A DNA stretch of 57,319 nt, taken from contig JADHZB010001524.1 in assembly GCA_015657535.1 (NCBI GenBank), forward strand, positions 1-57,319, written 5' to 3'. Shown here one piece after another: positions 24,701 through 35,700 of this stretch. The DNA is from Nephromyces sp. MM_2019. Its lineage: Eukaryota > Apicomplexa > Aconoidasida > Nephromycida. Under the pieces are notes generated by a model. It was not told the DNA's origin and did not search any database. It saw only the letters and a program-made list of their open reading frames with translations. The stretch's first letter is position 1. Each line of letters begins with the position of its first letter. A program made the translations under genes and the position numbers.

Positions 24701-27700
24701 ACATACTTGAGGAAAGCAGCGCAGCTTTTATGAAAAAAAAAACACTACCATGAACATAGTAGCACACAGACTAGCATGAAAATACTGTAATGAGGCATAT
24801 TTTTATGAAAACTTAAAAATACACACATACTAGCATGCAAATGCTTGAAGAAAGCAGAGTGGTCTTTACGAAAAAAAAAGCAAGAGAAGGAGAGAGTGAG
24901 TTTGAGAGTATTCATCTACAAAATGCATCAGTAAAACAGCCAGTAGGCTATACAATGATGCGCATTAAGTGAAAACCATGAGACTTAGGAAAGAAGCAGG
25001 AAAACCGCACAAAAACATCAAATTCACAAAGCAAAACACACAAAAACTTCAAACTTCTAATAGAGAAAGCAGAAAAACATAACGAAACCAACCACGTGTT
25101 TCCGGCGTTGAATTAGGCCTGTGCACCATAAAACGTATTGTAATGGGATCCATTGGAAATTCTAAATTTTTTTCAACATCGTCAACAGTCTCCAGCAAAT
25201 GGTGAAACAATTTCCTTATATCTAGGCTCCAAGCTCCTGCACACAGCCAATTTATTAATAGAAACTTCAAAATTTCACTGAGAAATCAGTTTTTTCGGAG
25301 AAAAAAGTAGGAAAAAAGGCTATTTGGATGAGCAAACAACACACACACACAGCAGGTTTGAAAAAGAAGAAGAAAAACCAAGACAAGCTCATAAGCTATT
25401 CAAATAGGCTTAAAGATGACTCTCTTGACATTGAGAGATTTCTCCTCATAAGCTGTAATCAGCCTATACTGCAAGAGTTTTCCTTACATTGAGTTAATCG
25501 CGAAGAGAAGCTTTGCAGAAACGGAGGAAATATGTTAGGAATTCAGAAGCAGTAAGTTTCAGCGTGGATGTACGTGTGAGTGGTGTGTGTAGTGCGAGTG
25601 GTGTGTGCAGTCTGAGTAGTGTTGTGTGTAGTATCTGTGAGCGCGTGTGAGTGGTGTTGTGTGTAGTATCTGTGAGTGTATGTGAGTGGCATGTGTCTGT
25701 CAGTGCGCATGAATGGTATATGCGTGTGTGTGAGTGCTGAGAGTAACTAAGTATGTCTGAAATATATGTTATAACTTCCAAAAAATACAATGAAACCAAG
25801 TGAAGATACATTCATGTACTAAGCGTAGTCCATAAACACACACACACAGAACTTTCCATGGTAAAATTTCTATGATAAAATGCACCCGAAAAGAGGTTTC
25901 ACTTGCATCTCAACAATAATATGCTGCCATTCCGCACAACAGCCTCATAAACACCACCCATGATAACTACTGTTGCTTCTTCTCAGATACCGATATACTG
26001 AGGAAAACAATTCGATATTACTCACTTAAGGTAGCTCAAAAAGATTCAAAAAAGTGGATTCCAGAAAAGTACACCTTTAGCTGCTGAGAATACTGTCGGA
26101 GAGGATTAAATAAGGCGCTGCTAAGGGAGGAAAAAATCATTAAATCAACGTCAATTTATAAGATGAAGAAGAAGAGGGAAAGATAAAAACATATGAAGAT
26201 TTTCAGTGCAAGAACAGGAAGAGAGGAATACACAAAAACACAAGAGGAGATCCATTTAAACCAGGAAGATGATGAACACACAAAACGTGAGAAGATATCC
26301 AGAAATATAATAGAAAGATGAAGAAAGCACAAAACACCACAAGATACCCACTCATACAAGGAAGATGAGCAAGACACAAAAACACCGCAAGATACGCAGT
26401 AAAACCCATCACAAGATAAGAAGCAATGCTTTCCAACGATTTTTTTAATCGGCAAAATTGAGTTATTGCTGTGTGGAAGTTTTCCCCCCTCCCTAGCACA
26501 CAATTTCGCCATTTATTCTTTTTCCTCCTTTAAAAATCTACATTTTCAGAAGCTTTCCAATAAGCTATAAAAAACGCTATCTTCAAGCCCAGGAAATACA
26601 ACCCATTTCACTATTCCGTGATGAAAATACGAAATATATCAATCAGCCCTTAAAAGGTAGCAAATCATCGATATATACACACAAGAATAGCAGGAGGGTA
26701 AATGAAACACTGAAAGCACATAATATGCGACAACTTCTAATACAAAGTATGTTCTGTATCAGTAAACTTTAGCTACTCTGGGGAAGATATATATATACCC
26801 TTACATGTTTCTGGAGGTAAAAAGTACGAAAACGTCGTCTGTCTGCGGTTTCCTTCGGGGTAACAGATAGGATGGAATCTAGATTCAACACCATCTTTTA
26901 GGGACCTAAAAGTGCACGCTCAAACAGATAAAAATAAAGCTTCTCGATGGATAAACACGCATATGAAAGAACATCCTTAAATTTTCATTGATGACGGTAG
27001 ATCACTCACATTTCACACAATTTGATCCGCCGAATTTTACCAGCAAAAAGCGCCTAGCAGGCAACATAACTAGAGCGAAAAAAACATCGCTTTGCGACAA
27101 ATGTTAAGAAGAGTAAACCGTAAATCACGGAGAAAAACCCAAACAAAATCGGGAGAGGAATAAGGAAACTTTTAAAGTGCTTTAAAATTTACACGCTAGT
27201 AACCAAGTAGCGAATAGCAGAGGAGAAAAAAAATTTAAATTCAAAAAACCACATCGGGCAAGGAAAACAAAAAGTCCGCCGCACACGGAGGCCTAGAATC
27301 CCGTAAATGGTGCTGAAACTGCGTGTATTCAAACAAGAAAAAGTTGAGTGGCAGTAGTTTACTCAGAGAAAAAAGCAAGAGCAAACGCTAGGAGAAAAAG
27401 TGGCAAAAACCGCGCGGTTTTTGGTGCTGTGGAGCTCAAGAAAATCAGGGAATTCAGCTCGCACAGTAAATGGGGTTACTATTAAGCAGGAAGCCTGTGG
27501 TTTTGAAATAATCACAATAACAAGCTCCCACATGAAAACTAAACACTTCCCTCCTCATCTCCACCACAAAAGCTAAAAAATTTCATGGGAATTTGCAGTG
27601 TACGTACACCCAATAAAACTTGCTAAAAAGCGCATCACGCGATTTCCAATAAAATCCAAATGAAACACCGTGCAAAAGCTCTTCCTGCTTACCTCTTCTT

Positions 27701-27744
27701 CACGAAAAAATCAATTCTCAGCTGAGCTTTGGGATAAAAGTGTG
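21799..27744 (-). CDS. Ubiquitin-like domain protein with C-terminal membrane segments (TMUB-like), 5' end uncertain
   Basis: Exons (minus, 5' to 3'): 27744-27693, 26905-26805, possible 9-nt microexon 26083-26075, 25236-25093, 24641-24570, 23111-22797, 22070-21799 (TAG); at least 320 residues. The UBL fold can be traced: strand 1 (ITIRFMVHR), helix (STIQEVKKTVF), strand 3 and turn (VRFIHLGRVLSDSSSVEE) and a final strand (SPVILVTIAMP). About 55 residues are inserted before the last strand. The last exon has two or three hydrophobic segments (IFMLVWFIILFVGWMI, LGYLLFLALLII) separated by a basic loop. This order matches TMUB1/2 proteins, which sit in the ER membrane and take part in ER-associated degradation; the role here is inferred from architecture only. 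Phases agree at all listed joins. The first exon has no ATG in frame, so a further 5' exon is missing. Confidence 0.8.
22540..23350. repeat. CA and TG tracts in introns of the TMUB-like gene
   Basis: CACACACA at 22542-22558 lies in the last intron. TG tracts at about 23158-23172 and 23286-23302 lie upstream of exon 23111-22797. A long + strand TG-rich stretch at 25560-25740 sits in the intron between the microexon and exon 25236-25093. Confidence 0.7.
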
Positions 27745-29718
27745 CTGCCGAGAAGAATTAATTTCATGTAGGGGATATAAAGAGAAGTAATGTGCATAAA
27801 TGGTGAAATTTATACTCAATTTGTGTGATTGCCGCATTCCCTGAGCTCTACTATATCAAAAATGATATAGTTCCACCAAATATATGTTATTAGGTAGATT
27901 ACGGTATTCTACAGATGATATGCTTTCGTTTTGCCTGGAAATCCAAAGTGCTGCAGGCAGAACGCATTGCGAAGAGGGAGAAAGATAGATATAGAAAGAG
28001 AGAGAACCCTAAAAGCCTTAGTATTGAAGTTTAATAAGCAAAAAACGCGCATACTTCGCCTTCTACTTACGTCATACGGGAATTACAACGTTCTCCAGCT
28101 GAGCTGCGGTATTACACCCATGATCCACATAGTGCTATTATAATACGTAGCGATTTCGAGGCTCCTCTTTCAGCCTCTTTGTGTGTGAGCCGCAGCATAA
28201 AGCACAATGTTATACAACGCGTCATCTCGGAACATTTCGTGCGCGTGTGTGCGTTTGTATGTGTGCGCATGTGCATGTCATCCAGTTGTGTGTGCGTGTC
28301 ATCCAGTGTGTGTGTCTCCACTATATGTGTGCTAAGCGATTCGCGAGAACTTTGAAGTTCAAATGCAGCTTGAATTTATTGGAGGCTAATAAAAACTCGT
28401 ATAGCATTGGAGACTATTTAATGAGCATTTTTTCTAGAAGAAGGAGTTTTATGTATATACACTAATAACTGCAATTTCTTTCATCAATTATGCGTATTTT
28501 GTATGTCATTTTATCTATAAAAAAGGATTTAAAGGGGGGTATTATTATCGGTAATAAACTTAAATTCATTCTAGTTTACTATTGAACTAAAAATGCAAGA
28601 AGCTAGCTTTTTTAGTTGTTTTAATTGGAAAGTCGATTTTATTTGCTTTCTAATTGTAGAGAAAATGTAAAATTCACATTTTCTCTGAAAGACTAGAATT
28701 TTGCAAAACGGTGGATTTTCTGCTTCATTTTTTGCGTAATTTTTGGTTCTCTGTATTTTAACAGGGGGTGATATATAAGAGGATTTTATGGGGAGGAAAA
28801 TGGCAAGAGTTTGATGTTTTCATGAGAATTTCTTCCACTTTTACATTTCTTTCACAAAAAACACCGAATTATCACTACTTACACCATAATTCCTACACGG
28901 AATCAGCCTAGCCCCCGTTAATTTTTCTTCAAATTTCGCACACTCTAGGTTTTGCCAGACCATTCTGTATTTTTAATTCAAAAGGTAAAACCAATAATTT
29001 CCCTCTTCGTCTTTTAAACCACTTACGAAGGCTAGATTTAAAATAAAAGCTCATTAGATTGACTAAGCAGAGATACTGCTCTCAACGCACTAGAAGCTAG
29101 TCACAAGTAGGTGTGTATATAATCAGCCGAAATAAAGAGAAATAATAGGAAAATTACTGCTGTTTACGACTGTCTAGAAATTTGGAATGAAAGCAGCTCC
29201 TAAACTATGCGGAATACAGCTAGAGTTAGTATTAACAAAGAAAGCACCGAATGGAAGATTGAAAGTTGTGTGTGTGAATTTAAGGAATGATTTATCAACT
29301 GCTTGAGCGTGAATACATAACTTCATGCCTCGTAGCACATCATCTAAAGCTCATCAATGCGGGTGGTAAAGGTGAGTTAAACTTATGAATTTCACGATTT
29401 TATACTGAAAAACTCATGAAATCAACAATTTCCCACCCAAAATACATCAGCAAAACTACTTCCCCCCAACTCCTACGAATGGATGATTTTCATCGATCCA
29501 ACCATCTTCTTTCGCCATTCCCATCTTCCTGAAATCCGCATGATTTCCCTCCCTTGTTTCCTGTGTATGGACACTGCCTAGGGAGGGCAGATTTATTGAT
29601 TCACTTGAGAAAAGTGTTGTATCTGACGTCCACGAACTCCTCATCTACTTCTATATCGAAAGAAATGCTTTGGAAAATCAAATCATCTGGTAGCTTTAAG
29701 CTTTCTTCACACACACAC
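27745..29718. promoter_or_regulatory. Head-to-head intergenic region between the TMUB-like and sulfite oxidase genes
   Basis: About 1.9 kb separates the two divergent genes. It must contain both start regions and probably the missing first exon of the TMUB-like gene. TG-rich sequence lies at 28230-28320. No core promoter element is clear. Confidence 0.5.
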
Positions 29719-32700
29719 ATGAGAGTCTCATTAGTTAATCGAACATCTTCTTCGAGAGCTTTTAGCCTCTGGAACTCTTTCTTGCTTAAACCATGGTGCT
29801 ATGAGGGAGGAAAAGGAAGATTTTTTTCTTCTCAAGCTGCTCGATTCCTGGTAGTGGAGGCGTTGGTGCAGCCCAGATCCTGCAAATTTGAAGGAGAAAA
29901 ACATCTTTTTTTCAACAAACAGTATGTGATTGATAAAAATCCTTCTAATACTCCTATTCGGACAGGTGTTTTTTGCAGAGATTTCAAGCTTATCGCTGCT
30001 GCGGCAGGGTTGGGCGGTTTCTTCCTGTGGTGTAGATGGCGGAAGGATAATATAGATGTGAAGACCAGAGCTATTTGCTGCGATTCGGGGGGAACTTCTA
30101 CTGAAATTCCTGCTTCTAAGGTGCTTTTTCATGTGATTTTATCAAAAAATGTATGCTTTTTTCCACTTTTTCTTTGAAGACTATCAATTACTTGTTTTAA
30201 TGGGAATGTTTTTGTGTTTTTTGGTGTTTTAGCTTGAGGTAACTTGTATTCCGTGATTTCTAACTGGTTTTATAGCTGGAAAGGGATCAGAGATTATCTA
30301 GTATTTGTTCATTACCTTGTGCTAGTTTTTGCATTAGATTTTTCTTTCTGGTTACTCACTATAACGGCGATTTTCAGTGACTTTTATCCAGCTTGTAAAC
30401 ACTGCGTTTAAACACGAAGATAATGTGCGTTTACTGCGTCTAAAGACGAGTAAGATGCCAGATTTCCGGTATTTTCACCATTCTTTTTAGTGGAGCTCGC
30501 CGAGGGTGGTTTTCGGTAGTTACTTTACTGTTTAAAAACAACTCATCCATCCACCAAGTTTAGCATGAGGAAGAAGCGATGCATGAGGGAGCAGAGACTG
30601 CTTTTTGTTGAATTTTTTTTACGCCGAAAATGTCAAAAATGAAGCTTTCTAGCTCTTCGTGGGAAGAATTTTTGCCTTTTTCCTGCAAAATCAAAGCTCT
30701 ACCAGTAAATGCGTAGAGCCTCACTACAGTATATATTATGTTTTCCCTCTTATTCTCATCCCCTATCCTTGACCATTTTCCCTTGAATTCATCATTACTT
30801 TCTGCCAAGTTTACTGACGGTTCACTTCCATCTTCATATATTTTACTCCTTTAAATTCGGTGAAGCAGCCTCAGCCTCGATTTCTCGCGAGTTTTTTATG
30901 TAAAAAAACCTGAAAAAGCATCCGAAATTGCTTTTTTTTAATCTACTTTTTGTTTAAAATGACCAGTCGTCGATGATAATTGATCTTTGCTAAATTTCTC
31001 TATTTAGAGACTCGTGTTTCCCCGATTTTTGCTATATCCCCATGCAATCTATCACTTTTCATGGAATCTAGAGATAGAGCCCCCCAAATCCCTTTAATCT
31101 TGAAGTTTTCTCGCTGAAATTTCATTGTTTTAGCTTCTAACCCCTCTCTTGCTTGACAAAGATCCACACACACTTTGCTATATTGTATAGAGCTACTATA
31201 GCTCTTTTTTTACTGGAGATTTGAAGGTTTTATCCAATATTTTTGAACATTTTATCTGGAATTTGGCATGTTGCTTCTCCTCTGTTTCCAGTTATTCTTT
31301 CTACCACAAAATTTCCTCTAAAAAGATGCATTTTTCGCCTATTGCTGAAATTTCGCTGTTTTTAGGTTTTAGCTGGTGCCAGGAAAGATTCACTCCCTGA
31401 GTATAGTACTGAGGAGGTTTCCACTCACAACTCACCGGAAAAGGGAGTTTGGGTAATCTATAAAGAGGGTGTGTATGATATCTCCAATTTTTTTGAAATC
31501 CACCCAGGAGGAAGGGGGCGTATATTGCTGGCTTCTGGGGTTTCAATAGAGCCCTTCTGGAATATGTACAAGCAGCACCATACTGAGGAAGTTTATGAGC
31601 TCCTTGAAAGCTTTAGAATTGGTGAGCAAGTGAGTGTGTATGAAAAAGTATTTCTGTGTGTCGATCCGTTTATTTTTTCAGACTCTTTTTTGACTCAGTG
31701 CTGGGTTGTGTGTGCGTGTGCAAACCCACTCATTTCAGGACCTTTTTCGCTCTGTTTTCTGCTATTTGGTGAGAGTTAATGGCTGAGTATAGCTGCTTTA
31801 AGTCAGTTTTTCATATCATATTTTTACGCTGCGTTTAAACTTTCAAGTTTCTACTTTTTGAAGTAAATCTATATCGCGACACGAATACTAAAAGCTGATA
31901 TATAGGCAACCTAAAGAAGGATGGAAGAGAGTTGGTGAAGAAAAGTATTAGCGTAAATGGTGAGCTTTTCTATCTTCAAAAAGGCTGATATTTCGTGTTT
32001 TTTGCAAATAATTTTGTGTTTTGAAAGATGTGAGTTTCTTACTTCTATCTTATTGAAGATGTGTGTGTTTTTTGATGACTTTTGTGTGTACGTATACGGA
32101 AAGAATTTGGCTTTTTCTTGATGTGTGCATCATCATTTGGTTCGAAATGTGTGTGCCTGGAATTCAGGGCGTGTGCTATTTGTCAGGCTGTGGTTTTGGT
32201 GGCGTGTGTGTCGCTTTTAGTTGTGTGTGTGGCGTTGTGGTGTGTTTGCGGCTTTTGTAGGTGTTTGTGCCGTTTTTAGGTGTGTGCATAGTTCCTTTGT
32301 GCCGCTTTGGGTTTGTGCCATTTTTTTATCTGAGGGCTGTAGATGCATGTGTGCATGCCACCTTGGTTGTGTGCTGTCTACCGATAAACATGTGCATCCA
32401 TGGAGTCTGTGTGTGCCGCTTTGTACAGCTTACAGATATGTATGCATGTGAATGGTGTGTGTGTGTTCGCCATATGGTGAATATACTTTTTGCCTCTCTA
32501 GTTGGTTTTGGGCGTGTGTGTGTGCCACCTGATGTGTGTTTTCCCCATGTGATGAGAGCATAATTTGCCATGTATTGTGTGTCTGTACATCTCTTTTAAT
32601 TCTCGCTCTTTCATTGCTGAAAAATTTATTGAAAGTGATGGAATCTCTGCTTCCTTCCTATAGAAACTGATTCTTATAACGCTGAACCTGCGCGTCATCC

Positions 32701-35700
32701 AGCGCTGAGAAGAGTCTCAGAGAAGCCTTTTAACGCTGAAACTCCCCTCGAGCTGCTGGCTGATAGCTTCATTACTCCTAATGAGCTTTTTTTTGTTAGA
32801 AATCATCTCCCTGTTCCTACTGTAGAATACAATAAATATCGGTTAGAAGGCGTGTGTGTGTGTGTGTGCTGTTGCCGCTCTGTTGATGATTCTATGTTGA
32901 TATTATACTCTGCTGATGATGTATTTTGTGTGTTGCTGGAGGTACACTGTTCTATATATAGTTTTACATGTGTGTGTGTATGTGTGTGCGCGCAGCGTAA
33001 TTTCAATCTTCATATTAGCGGTGTGTCTGCCTCAAGAAATCATTTCACTTATCTTCAAGCAAATCTTTAATAGTAAGAACAGGAAATCATCAATATAAGC
33101 CTGGAAACTCGACTTTAACGTCATCTTCCTCTTCTTCATCTTTTTCTTCAGTCTTGAGGTCTTAAGCCTTGAGGATAACGAGTTGAAGATGTTCGAAATG
33201 GATGCTCTGAAGAAACTTCCAAAGAAGTTGATAACCGCGACGCTTCAGTGTGCTGGCAATAGGAGAAGCTCATTAAGTGAAGTTCATCCCGTGGCAGGTT
33301 CGTGCATGTGCGTGTGTATGCGTGTGTGTGTGTATGCGTGTGTGTGTGTATGCGTGTGTGTGTNNNNNNNNNNNNNNNNNNNNNNNNNNNNNNNNNNNNN
33401 NNNNNNNNNNNNNGTTTTTTTGTGTATATGCGCTGTAGTTGTGTGTGTGCTTGTGTTTCTGCGTTCAGTAGTTGTGCGGAGCTTGCATAAATGCTTAAGT
33501 TTCTATGCTTGCATCACTTTGCTTACTTGCACTCTCGATACTTTTTTCTTACTTTTTATATATATTAAACCGCATTAGTTATGCGATTAGAAGATGAGGT
33601 TATAGACCACCACTTTTAGCGCATTGTGTGTATGAATGTGTGCGAATTTGCAGCTTTTCAGGCTTTGCTAAGCTTCCTCAACAACCCCATAAAGTGTAGT
33701 AGGGAGGATTTTTGGCCAGTAGCCCAAAGGGCATACTCTTGAGAGATCAGATTCTTTGCTTCGATTGTCTTAACTCTACACGTGTGTGTGTGTGTTTTTT
33801 TTTTTTTTTAACTTATCTTCAGGGCTTAAATGGAGTGGTGGAGCGATTGGTAATGCAGTCTGGGGAGGAGCGTCTCTTACAGATGTTCTCTCTACTTGTG
33901 GGATCACAAGAGAATCCTGCGAGAAGAATGGTATAAACCACATCGTATTCTTTGGCAAGTGAGTCTTTTGTCTGCTTCTTCCTCTAATTTCTTTGCAAAA
34001 ACCTCTGAATTCGCTGTTTTCTCGGTTTTTTAATGAAATTTTTTACTTTTTTCGGAATTTTTTTCGTTTGCTGTTTCCTCTTTTCGATCTTTTGGCACTT
34101 CTCGCGCTTTGCTATTATTCCTCTTCTTCCTCTTCTCCCCCCTCTTCTGAAGAGTTTAAGCATATTCCAGTGGCTCTTCCTGAATGTAACTACACGCTCA
34201 AGCCGCAAAATCTTAACTCTCTCACACATCTCTTTATTTCTCCCTCTAAATCTACCCACTTTGATGTTTTTTCTCGTTTTTCTCTCTTCTACTGTCAGAG
34301 ACATGCGTGAAGCTAATGAACCCTACGGAGCCTCCATTCCCGTCTTCAAGGCTTTGGACCCTTCTTGTAAGCGTTTTTGATACTTTTTTCCCAGTTTTAA
34401 GCTAATTATTTTCTATTGTTTTGTTCAGCACAAGAGTGATGTGTTCTTTAGGTGTGTGTGAGCTGACTCCCACAGAAGCTACCCAAATTTTCCTTTTGTT
34501 GTTGCTTATTTTGTAAAATTTGCTCCTTTAACGGCTTTTCTATGCTCTTTTTTAGGCTTTTTTTCTTTGATTAAGCAACTTATATCTTTCTTACGCCTTG
34601 AATCGAGTCCTTTCCTTATCTTCAATAATAAGCACCCTTTAGTTTCCCTTCTCATTGCGAAATTATTTTTTTTTTGCCTGTAAATACAGAAATCTTTCGC
34701 TAACTTTCTTCTCTTCAAAGCATACTTAATCCAAGTCTCTCTGTGAAAACAGTCTGCCTTTGTTGATGTTTTTGATGCGTTTTTATGCTCCAGTTACCCC
34801 TATCTAACCCCCTCTTTGTGCTTTATGTCCCCTGCTTTACCCCCCCCCTACCCCCATATTATCTCCCTCCCTCCCACGCACGCACACACAGCCGATATCA
34901 TCTTAGCATATGAGATGAATGGGGAAGATCTGCCTCTGGATCATGGCTATCCACTGCGAGTCATCATTCCTGGAGTGATTGGCGCGAGGAATGTGAAGTG
35001 GCTATTGGGAATAGCCCCTAGTAAAGAGCAGAGTCGATCTTTCTGGCAGACTAATGATTACAAGTAAGGGGGTTGGGGGGGTGGATTGAGGGGGGAGGGT
35101 TAAGGGGGTGAGTTGAGGAGATTTCACTGGTTATTTTCACACTGGAGGGGGATTTTGTTTGCATCGTTTTGCTCTATTTTGTAGGACTCAACTACAACAG
35201 CTTTCATAACGTAAATCTCTGCTGTTTCTGCAGCTTTACCAGTGAAATTTCCGTTTTGTTCCAGTTTTTTCCAATATTTTGAAGAAAATTGATGAAATAA
35301 AGGAATATACTCGTTGTTAGCTTGTGCAGCAGAAGGTCGCTTTAATGCTTCTTCTTGTGTATTCTTTCTATCAAAGCGATTTTCTACGCATTCTCTCCAG
35401 AGATTCCCTTGTTTCTTTTACTTTTTTCAACCCATAACATCCAAAGCGATCTCATCCTTCACTTGCTCTAATCTCATCAGCTTCGCAGCACTTTTCTTCC
35501 TCCTCTTTATGCCAACTGTACATACATCGCAGCAGCTTACCTTCCTCCTCCCACTTTTTAGGGTTTTCCCTGCAACTGTGAACTTCTCAAATGTAAACTG
35601 GGAAACAGCCCCAGCAATTCAGGAGTATCCCGTGCAGTCAGCTATATGCTCTCCACAAGATGGTGTGCGTATTGAAGCAGATCAAGAAGAGATTGAAATA

